Origin: Chitinophaga skermanii
Lineage (GTDB): Bacteria; Bacteroidota; Bacteroidia; Chitinophagales; Chitinophagaceae
Assembly (NCBI RefSeq): GCF_003259335.1
Contig: NZ_QLLL01000005.1
Location: 434,001-498,000, forward strand
Length of the DNA: 64,000 nt
Direction: 5' to 3'
Below are positions 1 through 8,799 of this stretch, in pieces (the stretch's first letter is position 1; every line of letters starts with the position of its first letter). The translations under genes and the position numbers were made by a program. Under the pieces are notes generated by a model. That model was not told the DNA's origin. It worked only from the letters and a program-made list of their open reading frames with translations, and searched no databases.

Positions 1-1
1 A

Positions 2-1345
2 CAAGCTGCTATCAACGAATCTATGATCACGGGTGAAAGTAAACCGGTAAGCAAACAAGAAAAGGATAAAGTCATCGGGGGAACAATCCTAGAAGAAGGC
101 AGCATCAAAATATTCATCACTGCTACCGGTAAAGACACGGTACTTTCCTATATCATCGAATTAGTGAAACAAGCACAGGGCAATAAACCGCCCATGCAAC
201 GTTTAGCCGATAAAATCAGCGCGATTTTCGTGCCTACCGTACTCGGCATTTCCTTGCTAACATTTATCGGTTGGTTCTTCTTTGCAGGGGCCGAGTTATC
301 TACATCTATTATGCATAGCGTGGCCGTATTGGTGATTGCTTGCCCTTGCGCCATGGGCCTCGCAACCCCGGCTGCCGTAATGGTAGGATTGGGTAGGGCG
401 GCACGGAACGGGATTTTGATCAAAGGTGGTCAAACCTTGGAAGAATTTAAGAACATCAAACAAGTTGTATTCGATAAAACAGGCACACTTACCACTGGTA
501 AGCTCACTATTGGTGATTATTGCTTCGAGAATATGACGGAAGAGTCGTTCAAATCGATCGTTTTCAGCCTAGAAAAATACTCTTCACATCCCATCGCTAA
601 ATCCCTTACCGCTACTTGGAAAGGTGTACCTACGGTAGATTTACTCCAAGTACGCGAACAGAAAGGGGTAGGCATGTTGGCATCCGATAAAGCCGGTAAC
701 CAATGGCAGCTAGGTTCCTATAAAATGGCCGCCAGCGCTACTGCTGATGATACACATGAAATCTACCTCTTGAAAAATGGTGCATTGGCAGGTTGGATCA
801 ACTTTAAAGACGAGCTTCGCCCCGAAGCCAAGCAAGTAATTGCCAGCCTCGAACAAAGTGGTATAGAAACGATTTTGTTGAGCGGCGATATGCAACGAAA
901 ATGCGAAGCCATCGCTGCAGAGCTTGGCATCCAAAAAGTATATGCCGAACATTCACCTGCACAAAAGCTAGCCCGCGTAGAGGAACTAATGCACACCGCA
1001 CCAACAGCCATGGTGGGCGACGGTATCAACGATGCGCCTGCTTTATCAAAAGCTACTATCGGTATTTCCCTCAGCGATGCTACGCAAGTAGCCATGCAAA
1101 GTGCTAATGTAGTATTGTTGAAAAACGACCTGGGTAACTTGCCACTGGCAATGGGCTTAGGAAAACATACTTATCTCACGATCAAACAAAACCTCTTCTG
1201 GGCCTTCTCTTATAACGTGGTGGCTATCCCGGTAGCAGCATTGGGCTTTTTAAGCCCCATTTTAGGCGCGGCCGTTATGGCGGTGTCTGATATTGTGCTG
1301 GCCGTGAATTCTGTTCGTTTGCGCTATAAAAATGTGAATAATTAA
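2..1345 (+). CDS. copA: Copper-translocating P-type ATPase (3' part only)
   Basis: The gene enters from the left edge; the frame is open from base 2 (QAAINES before MITGES), so the ATG at 23 is internal. Visible parts of a P1B-type ATPase are the actuator TGES loop, the metal-binding CPC in a membrane helix (nt 341-349), the phosphorylation motif DKTGT (nt 473-487), the SSHP motif of the nucleotide domain, and GDGINDAP near nt 1017, followed by two C-terminal membrane helices. CPC is typical of Cu(I) exporters, which pump copper out of the cytoplasm. Metal-binding HMA domains and the first helices lie outside the window. A strong terminator follows, so it ends a transcript. Silver export is a possible alternative specificity. 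Confidence 0.93.
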   Translation, partial: QAAINESMITGESKPVSKQEKDKVIGGTILEEGSIKIFITATGKDTVLSYIIELVKQAQGNKPPMQRLADKISAIFVPTVLGISLLTFIGWFFFAGAELSTSIMHSVAVLVIACPCAMGLATPAAVMVGLGRAARNGILIKGGQTLEEFKNIKQVVFDKTGTLTTGKLTIGDYCFENMTEESFKSIVFSLEKYSSHPIAKSLTATWKGVPTVDLLQVREQKGVGMLASDKAGNQWQLGSYKMAASATADDTHEIYLLKNGALAGWINFKDELRPEAKQVIASLEQSGIETILLSGDMQRKCEAIAAELGIQKVYAEHSPAQKLARVEELMHTAPTAMVGDGINDAPALSKATIGISLSDATQVAMQSANVVLLKNDLGNLPLAMGLGKHTYLTIKQNLFWAFSYNVVAIPVAALGFLSPILGAAVMAVSDIVLAVNSVRLRYKNVNN

Positions 1346-1366
1346 AAATTAAATGCAACTTTATAG

Positions 1367-1407
1367 AACGCTGTATCGTGTGGAAGCATGGTACAGCGTT
1401 TTTTTAC
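1367..1407 (+). terminator. Rho-independent terminator after copA
   Basis: Perfect 9-bp stem (1367-1375 with 1392-1400, AACGCTGTA/TACAGCGTT) followed by a run of T. It ends the copA transcript and overlaps an upstream in-frame ATG of the next frame, which argues for the later start of that gene. Confidence 0.85.
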
Positions 1408-1429
1408 ACCAAAGCAAATTTGCTCAACT

Positions 1430-2050
1430 ATGATTACCTATTGGATCGATTTGATAGGCACCTTTATGTTCGCTATCTCCGGGGCCTTGGCTGCTTGGGA
1501 TAAAAAGATGTACCATGATATTTTCGGGGTTTCATTCACCGCGTTTGTTACGGCCATCGGAGGCGGTACTTTGCGCGATGTAATTCTAGGTATTCACCCC
1601 ATCGTATGGGTAAAAGACCAGTCGTATATTATAGCCATTGCTTTGGGCGTATTGGTAACCGTCGTTTTCAGAACCATTTTGCTCCGCTACAAGCGCTCGC
1701 TGTTCCTCTTTGATACCATCGGTATTGGGTTTTATACGATTCTTGGGGTGCAAAAATCGCTCGCCTTCGGCGTAAATCCTTGGGCCGCAGTTATTATGGG
1801 TATGATGTCGGCCATCTTCGGGGGCGTTATCCGCGATACATTGGTGAACGAAATTCCGCTCATCTTCTCCCGCCAAATTTATGCTACGGCTTGCCTAGCC
1901 GGTGCTACCGTGTATATCTTGCTAGGCTATACGGGTATCGATTTAGAGGTGAATATGATTTTAAGTATCATTTTGATCATCTCTATTCGGTTGTTTGCTT
2001 TACGTAAACGCTGGTCGCTGCCTTATTTAACCAAGGAGAACAAATGGTAA
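1430..2050 (+). CDS. Trimeric intracellular cation (TRIC) channel family membrane protein
   Basis: A 206-residue integral membrane protein with the internal repeat of the TRIC/UPF0126 family (YadS-like). Two related halves carry glycine-rich motifs followed by an arginine-aspartate pair: AIGGGTLRDV in the first half and AIFGGVIRDT in the second. Known TRIC proteins are trimeric potassium-permeable channels; the role in bacteria is unclear. The ATG at 1430 is chosen because the upstream ATG (1388) lies inside the copA terminator hairpin and adds 14 residues unlike the family start. It is followed by recQ on the same strand after a 124-bp gap. Confidence 0.85.
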   Translation: MITYWIDLIGTFMFAISGALAAWDKKMYHDIFGVSFTAFVTAIGGGTLRDVILGIHPIVWVKDQSYIIAIALGVLVTVVFRTILLRYKRSLFLFDTIGIGFYTILGVQKSLAFGVNPWAAVIMGMMSAIFGGVIRDTLVNEIPLIFSRQIYATACLAGATVYILLGYTGIDLEVNMILSIILIISIRLFALRKRWSLPYLTKENKW

Positions 2051-2174
2051 CTACTGCTTTTAACAAGATGTATAAGCGATTATTCGCGTAAAAAAATTAT
2101 ATTTATAGAGAGGCGGCATTCTTCTGCGCAAGGATGCCCTGTTTTTGTTAAAGTTCTAAAAACTCCAGCTTATA

Positions 2175-4085
2175 TTGATTACGCCAACAACGATATTACG
2201 TCAATATTGGGGCCACCAACAATTCAGGCCGTTGCAAGAGGATATTATCCAAGCAATATTGGCGGGTAAAGACACGCTAGCTTTGCTGCCCACGGGCGGC
2301 GGAAAATCCATTTGCTTTCAAGTACCGGCTATGATGCAGAAAGGGATGTGCTTGGTGATTTCGCCGTTGATTGCGCTCATGAAAGACCAGGTAGAGAACT
2401 TGCGAAAGCGCAACATCAGCGCTTTACATATCTACGCAGGTATGCCCTTCAAAGAGGTGGAAAAGGTGTTAGACTTGGCAAGAAGGGGCGAAGTGAAGTT
2501 CCTATATATCTCGCCAGAACGATTACAAAGCAAACGCTTCCAAGAATATTGTGAACAACTACCGGTAAAGCTAATTGCCGTAGACGAGGCCCATTGTATT
2601 TCTCAATGGGGATACGACTTCCGTCCAGCTTACTTACAAATCGCCACTATCCGCAGCTTCTTCCCAAATGTACCCGTATTGGCATTAACCGCTACGGCTA
2701 CACGCAAGGTGCGTAAGGATATTTGTGAAAAGCTGCTCATGAAAGACCCGCAAATCTTTACCAAAAGCTTTGTACGGAGTAATTTGTCGTATAGCGTATT
2801 GGAAGAAGAAGCGAAACTCACAAAAATCAAACATATACTCGACCGTGTAAAAGGCACGGCTGTGGTATACTGCCGCAACCGCAGGCAAACAAAAGACATT
2901 GCTACCTTGCTACATGCGCAAGGCATTGCAGCCGATTACTACCACGCAGGTCTCACTTCCGCAGAACGAAACCACAAACAAGAGCAATGGATCAACAACC
3001 GCACCCGCGTAATGGTGTGCACCAATGCCTTTGGTATGGGTATCGATAAAGCCGATGTGCGCTTAGTTATTCATGCCGATGTGCCCGATAGTATTGAAGC
3101 ATATTACCAAGAAGCAGGGCGTGCTGGGCGCGATGAACTGAAAGCTTACGCTGTACTACTTTACAGTTCTTCCGATTTAACGGAAATGAAGGCTCGCATT
3201 CCCCTGCAATTCCCCGTAGCATCGGAAATACGAGAGGTATACCAAGGTATCGTTAATTACTTGCAAGTACCCGTAGGCAGTGCGGAAGGAGTATATTACG
3301 ATTTCGATATCAACGATTTCGTAAAGAAATTCGAACTCAATATTACGGTAGCTTACAGCGCCATCCGCATACTGGAACAAGAAGGCTTCTTGCAATTAAG
3401 TGAAAGCGTGCTCATGCCTTCAAGGGTAGAGTTCGTTATCAACAAAGATACATTGTACGAATACGAAGATGCTAACCCTGCGATAGAACCATTATTGAAA
3501 GCCTTATTACGCACATACGAAGGTATTTTTGATCAGCCTACAAGGGTGTTCGAAAAGCAATTAGCCCGTATTTTGCGCACCACGGATAAAGTGATTATTG
3601 AGCAGCTAAAACAACTGCACCAACACGGTATTATCCGTTTCCAACCGCGGAAGGATGAACCCCAATTATGCTTTGTGCAACAACGCATCCCCGTAGAACA
3701 ACTCACGGTAAACATGGTGCAAATCCAAGAACGGATGAAAGCCTATGAAGAACGCGTTGATGCCATGATTGCCTATACTACCAATACCACCGAATGCCGC
3801 ACGCAAGCCCTAGTTAGCTATTTCGGGGAAGACTCCGCCGCTCCTTGCGGTGTGTGCGATGTGTGTATTGCACAGAAAAACCAGCAATTATCCAGCGCCA
3901 CTTTCGAAGAGGTGTCTACGCTCGTGCTAACACACGTTACCACTACGCCTGTAGGCTACGACGACCTCCGCAATAAACTGAAAGCAGTCGACGAAAAACT
4001 ACTGCTCAGCGTAGTTTCGTTCCTAGTCGACGAAGGCAACCTAGAACGCAGCCACGACGGCACACTGCGGAAAATATCTGCCTAA
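2175..4085 (+). CDS. recQ: ATP-dependent DNA helicase RecQ
   Basis: A 636-residue superfamily 2 helicase unwinding DNA 3'-5' in recombination and replication-fork repair. Walker A is PTGGGKS (about residues 39-45) and the DEAH box is at 137-140, followed by the RecQ-specific aromatic-rich loop (HCISQWGYDFRP). The C-terminal helicase lobe contains QEAGRAGRD. Four cysteines (541, 558, 561, 564) form the RQC zinc site. The C-terminus is short, with no clear HRDC domain. The start is a TTG (2175): an in-frame stop lies at 2157 and no ATG comes between, while the residues after TTG match the family N-terminus. Confidence 0.94.
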   Translation: MITPTTILRQYWGHQQFRPLQEDIIQAILAGKDTLALLPTGGGKSICFQVPAMMQKGMCLVISPLIALMKDQVENLRKRNISALHIYAGMPFKEVEKVLDLARRGEVKFLYISPERLQSKRFQEYCEQLPVKLIAVDEAHCISQWGYDFRPAYLQIATIRSFFPNVPVLALTATATRKVRKDICEKLLMKDPQIFTKSFVRSNLSYSVLEEEAKLTKIKHILDRVKGTAVVYCRNRRQTKDIATLLHAQGIAADYYHAGLTSAERNHKQEQWINNRTRVMVCTNAFGMGIDKADVRLVIHADVPDSIEAYYQEAGRAGRDELKAYAVLLYSSSDLTEMKARIPLQFPVASEIREVYQGIVNYLQVPVGSAEGVYYDFDINDFVKKFELNITVAYSAIRILEQEGFLQLSESVLMPSRVEFVINKDTLYEYEDANPAIEPLLKALLRTYEGIFDQPTRVFEKQLARILRTTDKVIIEQLKQLHQHGIIRFQPRKDEPQLCFVQQRIPVEQLTVNMVQIQERMKAYEERVDAMIAYTTNTTECRTQALVSYFGEDSAAPCGVCDVCIAQKNQQLSSATFEEVSTLVLTHVTTTPVGYDDLRNKLKAVDEKLLLSVVSFLVDEGNLERSHDGTLRKISA

Positions 4086-4159
4086 ATACTAATAGTAAAT
4101 TACCCTGTCAATTTGGCGAATATTCCAGTTTTCGCCCAAGGAAAAGTGCACCTTTTTTC

Positions 4160-4365
4160 GACACTTTTTCGACATCTTACCAACTCCCAGTCGACCTTCT
4201 ACCGACTTCCCACCGACTGGTACCCAACCCTCCACCGACTTTTACCCAGTATTAGCAAGGGTTTAGTAAGCCTTTTACCGACAGTTTACCAAGAGTATCC
4301 GCACACAACCCTTGATTTTACTGGACTTGTTATGCGATTTACCGACTGTTTGTCGACTTTTTTAA
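4160..4365. repeat. Degenerate 11-bp-period tandem array (CCGACTTT type)
   Basis: CGAC or close variants (CAAC, CAGT, CAAG, TAAG) begin at 4160, 4171, 4182, 4193, 4203, 4214, 4225, 4236, 4247, 4256, 4267, 4279, 4290 and 4300, then again at 4343 and 4354. Most steps are exactly 11 bp. The bases between are pyrimidine-rich and diverged. The period is not a multiple of three, so it is not a protein repeat. Two other arrays in this window share the period but not the sequence. Confidence 0.8.
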
Positions 4366-4650
4366 CAATTTTTGTGGACCGTAAAGCATTTGAAGGAATT
4401 CCTTAAAATAAGCCTTGTTTCGGCGATATTTTTCCGCGAATAATAATTTGATTGATCATCCGACAATAGTGCCTGTATTGGTCTAAAAAATGCCAATAAA
4501 TTGATTTTTGGAGCAGGTTTTTACCCCGGATTTTAAGTGTAAGTTTTACTATTCGAAAATGGGAGTTTATGGACTAAAATAGGGTGACAGCCTGTCATTA
4601 GCCCCAAAAAGAAGGGGTAGATTGAAAATAATATCATACTATCATAAAAT

Positions 4651-4680
4651 AAAAAAGGCGCCCTTTTAATAGGGCACCTT
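4651..4680 (-). terminator. Terminator of the Gfo/Idh/MocA gene
   Basis: Ten-base arms 4655-4664 and 4671-4680 pair with one mismatch. Read on the minus strand the hairpin is followed by a T-rich tract, just past the stop of the gene starting at 5752. Confidence 0.75.
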
Positions 4681-4705
4681 CCATTATATATTTGCTACAC
4701 AATTC

Positions 4706-5752
4706 TTATAAATCAATTACTCTTCTTTCTTCACTGCTTTTGAAGCCCGCCTCAATAACACGGATCACATTCAATCCTTGTTCCGCAGGAACAGGGTTCG
4801 GTTTCCCTTCACGCAAAGCTTCGTAAATACCTTGGTAATAATCCATATAGCTACCAGGTACAGAAGGTAAGTACTTCTTCACCACTTCACCATTAGAGTC
4901 AGTGTGCAAAAGCCCCCATTCGTGTGGCTGTTCAGCTCCCCAATCTTTACCTTCCGGCAATAACCCTTTCAGCAACATCGCTTCCTGGATATCGGCCTTG
5001 TGCTTAATGAAAGATCCTTTTCGACCATGGAGTATGTACGCCGGTAAAGCCTCGCGCACCAAGTAGTTCGATTTAACACGTACGCGCAAGTTCGGGTAGT
5101 ACAACAATAACTCGAAGTAATCGTCCACCACCGAGTTCGTTCTAATCATGCGCACATCGCCAAATACGCTTGTTGGCATCCCGAAAAGCGTTAATGCCTG
5201 GTCGATAATATGCGATCCCAAATCATACAACACTCCCGTACCCTTTTGCGCCACTTCCTTATGCGCTTTATAACTAAGCTCTTCTTTAAATCGATCGTAA
5301 TGGAATTCTACTTCCAAAATATCCCCCAATAATCCTTCTTCCACCACTTTCTTAATCATACGGTAATCGCTGTCATAACGACGATTTTGATACACGCTGA
5401 TCATCAAGTTTTTCTCTTTCGCCAATTGCACCAACTCTTCACCTTCTGCCGTTGTAACAGTGAAAGGCTTTTCTACTACCACGTTTTTCCCCGCCAATAA
5501 AGCTGCTTTCGTGTATTCGTAATGCGAGTAATTCGGTGTGTTGACAACAATTAATTCCAAGCTGTCATCTTTCAACATGTCTTCTACACTACTATACACG
5601 GTAACGTATGGATAACGTTTTTGTGTTTCGTGTTTACTTCTTTCTACAATTGCTTCGAACGTAAAGCCTGGGTGGAGGTGTAAGAATGGTGCATGAAACA
5701 CGCTACCACTGTGGCCGTATGAGCATAGTCCTGTTTTAATCGGTGTTGCCAT
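4706..5752 (-). CDS. Gfo/Idh/MocA family oxidoreductase
   Basis: A 348-residue NAD(P)-dependent oxidoreductase. The N-terminal Rossmann fold begins with GLCSYGHSGSVFHAPFL, and the family signature EKPFT follows about residue 95, where the lysine normally contacts cofactor and substrate. The C-terminal alpha/beta domain contains GSHIIDQAL, with a catalytic-type histidine. Members oxidise sugars, inositols or related polyols; the substrate cannot be told here. It is close to the E. coli YdgJ/YcjS-like subgroup in its opening motif (from memory). It is the last gene of a minus-strand series and has its own terminator. Upstream neighbour SdpI-like ends 26 bp away. Confidence 0.88.
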   Translation of the reverse strand: MATPIKTGLCSYGHSGSVFHAPFLHLHPGFTFEAIVERSKHETQKRYPYVTVYSSVEDMLKDDSLELIVVNTPNYSHYEYTKAALLAGKNVVVEKPFTVTTAEGEELVQLAKEKNLMISVYQNRRYDSDYRMIKKVVEEGLLGDILEVEFHYDRFKEELSYKAHKEVAQKGTGVLYDLGSHIIDQALTLFGMPTSVFGDVRMIRTNSVVDDYFELLLYYPNLRVRVKSNYLVREALPAYILHGRKGSFIKHKADIQEAMLLKGLLPEGKDWGAEQPHEWGLLHTDSNGEVVKKYLPSVPGSYMDYYQGIYEALREGKPNPVPAEQGLNVIRVIEAGFKSSEERRVIDL

Positions 5753-5778
5753 CAGTATAATGTTTAAACTATTTTAAT

Positions 5779-6159
5779 CTAAGAACGACGGTTTCCTTGC
5801 TCGTCGAATGTGCGTTTTAAAGCACTTTCGGTATAGAAAACCGTTAGCATGGGTACGAATAATGAAATGAAAATACCGGCAAAGTACCAAGCTTTATGAG
5901 CGGGTATGCGCAAAGCAAACCCCAATGCTGCTAATACTACCAAGAAAATGCCCGACTTAATCATCACTTTCGCAGAATATAACTGCGCAAAATCCCACGT
6001 GTCCTGGTTTATTCTACTACGGCGTGTTCTATAGCCATAAATAGGGTTAATTTTTGCAGGTGGCTTGCGCTGGGTATAAAGTCCTGTTGCAAGCATAATA
6101 AGCCCCACAAGGCCCGCAATAATGGCAAAACCGGATATTACTTTCATCTCCATACACAA
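5779..6159 (-). CDS. SdpI family membrane protein
   Basis: A 126-residue protein with three predicted membrane helices (about residues 7-27, 68-86, 91-108). Between helices one and two is the family hallmark NPIYGYRTRRSRINQDTW, seen in SdpI/YhfL-like proteins (PF13630). Bacillus SdpI is an immunity protein against the SdpC toxin, but most family members in other phyla have no known role, so immunity is not implied. The exact start is uncertain among three close ATGs (MCMEMK). It sits 4 bp after the HerA-like gene and is probably co-transcribed with it. Confidence 0.75.
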   Translation of the reverse strand: MCMEMKVISGFAIIAGLVGLIMLATGLYTQRKPPAKINPIYGYRTRRSRINQDTWDFAQLYSAKVMIKSGIFLVVLAALGFALRIPAHKAWYFAGIFISLFVPMLTVFYTESALKRTFDEQGNRRS

Positions 6160-6163
6160 TCAT

Positions 6164-7714
6164 TTAAAACCAACTACTCTTTTTGCTGCTTTTGCCGCCT
6201 AATCCTAAGGCGCCCAAAATACTGCGCGTAATTATGTTGGTGGCCGTTCTACCGGCTTGTTTAGCGGCAGAACTGGTTAAGATGGTTTCCAATATACCCT
6301 TTTCTTCTTTAGTTTTTCCAGTTTGTTTCGCAGCCGGGGCTGCTGCTGTTTTAGCGGCGGCTTCTTCCAATTTCGCATTCAACATTTCGTAAGCACTTTC
6401 GCTGTCGATGGTTTCGTTGTACTTTTTAACGAGCTTGGATTTGGCCACCAGTGCATCCAGTTCTATATCACTTAGTATATCCATGCGGCTACGTGGTGTA
6501 GTTAACATCGTGGCAGCAAGCGGGGTAGGTATGCCTTTCTCATTCAAGCATGTTACCAAGGCTTCCCCAATCCCAATTTGCGTTAATAACTCGTCGGTTT
6601 TGTAATAATCGCTTAGCGGGTAGTTTTCTGCCGTTTGCTTAATGGCTTTCCGGTCGGCCGCGGTAAACGCGCGCAAGGCGTGTTGCACTTTCATACCCAA
6701 CTGTCCCAATATCGAAGCGGGTACATCCATCGGGTTCTGCGTACAAAAGAAAATACCCACCCCTTTGGAACGGATCAGTTTGATGATGGTTTCTATCTGC
6801 TTTAATAAAGCATCACTCGCCTCTTGGAAGATCAAATGTGCTTCATCAATAAACATCACCAATTTCGGTTTATCCAAATCGCCTTCTTCCGGCAGCGTCG
6901 CGTATAACTCCGCCAACAAGCTTAGCATGAAGGTGGAAAAGAGTTTCGGCCGGTCTTGTATATCAGTTACGCGAACGATAGAAATTACACCACGACCATC
7001 ATCACCAATATGCATCAAATCATCTACCTCGAACGATTTCTCCCCGAAGAAAATCTCCGCGCCTTGCTGTTCCAATTCAATCACTTTCCGCAAGATGGTA
7101 CCCGTAGAGGTGGTCGAAATCTTGCCATAATCTTTCTCTAACTCGGCTTTGCCTTCATTGCCGGCGAATTGGAGCACTTTCTTGAAGTCTTTCAAATCGA
7201 GCAATGGTAATTGCTGGTCATCACAATATTTGAACAACATGGCTACCAGCCCTGCTTGCGTATCGTTCAATTCTAAGATCTTCGATAACAACACAGGACC
7301 AAATTCGCTTACCGTAGCACGTAGGCGTACACCTTTCTCGTGGCTGAGCGAAAGTAGTTCCACTGGGAACCCGGTAGGACTGTATTTTCCACCTATAAGC
7401 TTATACCTTTCTTCGATCTTAGGTGTATCTGTGCCGGGTGCTGCAATGCCACTTAAATCGCCTTTAATATCCATGAGTAAAACCGGGATACTGGCTTCGC
7501 TTAAGCCTTCGGCAATCACTTGTAATGTTTTTGTTTTACCGGTACCGGTAGCGCCGGCAATTAAACCGTGCCGGTTAAATGTTTTCAATGGCAAGTTCAC
7601 ATCTGCTCCCGTTATCACTTCACCATCCAGCATTGCGCAGCCTAGTTTGAAGAATTCGCCTTTGAAAGCATAACCATTATTGATCGTTTGGAGGAATGCA
7701 TCTTTATTTGCCAT
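6164..7714 (-). CDS. HerA-like ATPase of the DUF853 family
   Basis: A 516-residue P-loop ATPase. Walker A is GATGTGKT near residue 54 and Walker B is VMFIDEAHLIF; a further conserved segment reads FCTQNPMDVPASILGQLG. This is the DUF853 family (E. coli YjgR-like), related to HerA/FtsK hexameric DNA-translocating ATPases. The tail (about 450-516) is alanine/lysine-rich and low in complexity, ending in a glycine-rich stretch. The role is unknown in most bacteria; DNA processing is inferred. No nuclease partner (NurA) is nearby, which argues against a classical HerA-NurA end-resection pair. The downstream SdpI-like gene follows after 4 bp. Confidence 0.85.
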   Translation of the reverse strand: MANKDAFLQTINNGYAFKGEFFKLGCAMLDGEVITGADVNLPLKTFNRHGLIAGATGTGKTKTLQVIAEGLSEASIPVLLMDIKGDLSGIAAPGTDTPKIEERYKLIGGKYSPTGFPVELLSLSHEKGVRLRATVSEFGPVLLSKILELNDTQAGLVAMLFKYCDDQQLPLLDLKDFKKVLQFAGNEGKAELEKDYGKISTTSTGTILRKVIELEQQGAEIFFGEKSFEVDDLMHIGDDGRGVISIVRVTDIQDRPKLFSTFMLSLLAELYATLPEEGDLDKPKLVMFIDEAHLIFQEASDALLKQIETIIKLIRSKGVGIFFCTQNPMDVPASILGQLGMKVQHALRAFTAADRKAIKQTAENYPLSDYYKTDELLTQIGIGEALVTCLNEKGIPTPLAATMLTTPRSRMDILSDIELDALVAKSKLVKKYNETIDSESAYEMLNAKLEEAAAKTAAAPAAKQTGKTKEEKGILETILTSSAAKQAGRTATNIITRSILGALGLGGKSSKKSSWF

Positions 7715-7769
7715 GTCAAACAGTTTTCGAGGTAAGTAAATAGTGCTTAGGCAGGGAAGGGGCGGAAAA

Positions 7770-7806
7770 AGAAAAACCTTTACTGCTGTGGGTTGCAGTA
7801 AAGGTT
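7770..7806 (-). terminator. Terminator of the lipoprotein gene
   Basis: Perfect 12-bp stem, 7775-7786 with 7795-7806, 8-base loop. On the minus strand it is followed by a T-rich tract, 7 bp past the stop of the gene at 7813-8274. Confidence 0.85.
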
Positions 7807-7812
7807 CGCGTA

Positions 7813-8274
7813 TTATTGTTGAACGGATTTTGCTTGTTCTATGCTACTTTCCATGTGTGCTTTAATGGCTTCGATTTTCTTCAATTCACCGTTTAAATAA
7901 GTGATCTTTTCTGCATCACTTTTGCCGGTCATATCGTAATCATATGCTTTCATCCACACGTCCATCGCGTTACTGGCAGAATCGAGGTTATGTACAGCAT
8001 CGGTAAAAGCAGCCGGTACTTCCTTTTTCAACTTCGTTAAACTGTCGATGGAATTTGTTAAGATTTGTTTCTGTGTACGGATGTGGACCATCTTCGGCAT
8101 GGCAATGTTGTGCATGTCCATTACTTCTTTGTCCAGGATTTTTACGCTGTCGGCTTCCGTTGTTGTTGCTTGAGCAGCCTTACCATTGGGCGATTGACAA
8201 GCCGAGAAGGCTGTGAGCAAAAGTGCGCCCATTACCAAGGAATAACGCGATGCGTTATGTTTCTTTTTAAGCAT
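7813..8274 (-). CDS. Small helical lipoprotein, function unknown
   Basis: 153 residues. A signal peptide ends in a lipobox (LLTAFSAC) with the lipidated cysteine at residue 26, so the protein is probably anchored to a membrane in the periplasm or at the surface. The mature part is almost wholly alpha-helical, rich in Lys/Asp/Glu, with likely coiled coil (VHIRTQKQILTNSIDSLTK). Similar small lipoproteins are common in Chitinophagaceae, without known function. It is a single-gene unit with its own terminator. Confidence 0.7.
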   Translation of the reverse strand: MLKKKHNASRYSLVMGALLLTAFSACQSPNGKAAQATTTEADSVKILDKEVMDMHNIAMPKMVHIRTQKQILTNSIDSLTKLKKEVPAAFTDAVHNLDSASNAMDVWMKAYDYDMTGKSDAEKITYLNGELKKIEAIKAHMESSIEQAKSVQQ

Positions 8275-8370
8275 GCTGTATGTTTTAATAAGAATAATCT
8301 GTAAAAATACGCTTACTGGGTAATGCGTTTACTGATAGAAATCAGCTGTGGCGGTTATAGGGAAAATAGA

Positions 8371-8396
8371 TCCCTGCTTCTTTGCAAAAGCAGGGA
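8371..8396 (-). terminator. Terminator of the GroES-like gene
   Basis: Nine-base stem (8371-8379 with 8388-8396) around an 8-base loop, directly past the stop of the minus-strand gene at 8406-8777. The minus-strand continuation is moderately T-rich. Confidence 0.65.
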
Positions 8397-8405
8397 TACA
8401 GGGTT

Positions 8406-8777
8406 TTATAATTCTTCTTCTCTTTCCAACAACAAGATGGCCTGTTGTGGAACAATGTAATATTTCTCACCTTCGTACATCACTTCCGTAGCGCCACTTA
8501 GCAAAAAGATCGCTAAGTCGCCTTCGTGTGCTTGTAAGGGAATGTATTTGATTTTCTCTTCTTCTTGCTTCCAAGGTTCGTCTTCACCGGGTACGGGAAT
8601 AGCATACCCCGGGCCGGTTTTAATTACATACCCTTGTTGCACTTTCTCTTTTTCACCTACACCAGGTGGCAAATACAAGCCACTTTCTGTACGGTCGGTT
8701 GCCGTTGTAAGTTTCACCAATACACGGTCGCCTACAACGATTAATTTCTTTAATTTATTATTAGGCGTAATTCTCAT
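8406..8777 (-). CDS. GroES-like co-chaperone family protein
   Basis: A 123-residue protein of the GroES beta-barrel family. It contains VVGDRVLVK and TESGLYLPPG, matching the start and mobile loop of Cpn10, and a C-terminal half of short strands (GEKYYIVPQQAILLLERE). It is longer than canonical GroES (about 95 residues) because of an insert near residues 60-85. No groEL is adjacent, so it is probably a second, divergent paralogue rather than the main co-chaperonin; binding to GroEL is inferred only. It lies 23 bp downstream of the MBL hydrolase gene. Confidence 0.8.
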   Translation of the reverse strand: MRITPNNKLKKLIVVGDRVLVKLTTATDRTESGLYLPPGVGEKEKVQQGYVIKTGPGYAIPVPGEDEPWKQEEEKIKYIPLQAHEGDLAIFLLSGATEVMYEGEKYYIVPQQAILLLEREEEL

Positions 8778-8799
8778 GTTGTAAAATTACTGCTTCTTT

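Larger units (their letters stand above)
4086..4705. other. 620-bp non-coding gap with periodic array
   Basis: Lies between the convergent ends of recQ and an oxidoreductase gene. A 97-codon open frame (4113-4406) crosses it, but it is made of the 11-bp repeat described separately and encodes nothing recognisable. The remainder (about 4400-4650) is AT-rich with no gene seen. A terminator for the minus-strand gene is at the right end. Confidence 0.7.

Noticed and set aside
4160..4365. CRISPR array as an explanation of the periodic repeats
   Set aside because: Units of 11 bp with no 25-40-bp repeat and no spacers; no cas genes in the window.
4113..4406. 97-codon open frame in the recQ/oxidoreductase gap
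   Set aside because: It runs through the 11-bp array, whose period is not a multiple of three; residues show no conserved pattern.
5779..7714. HerA-like ATPase plus SdpI-like protein as a defence or toxin-immunity system
   Set aside because: No nuclease (NurA, DUF4297 or Sir2-type) or toxin gene nearby; the ATPase is of the widespread DUF853 type.
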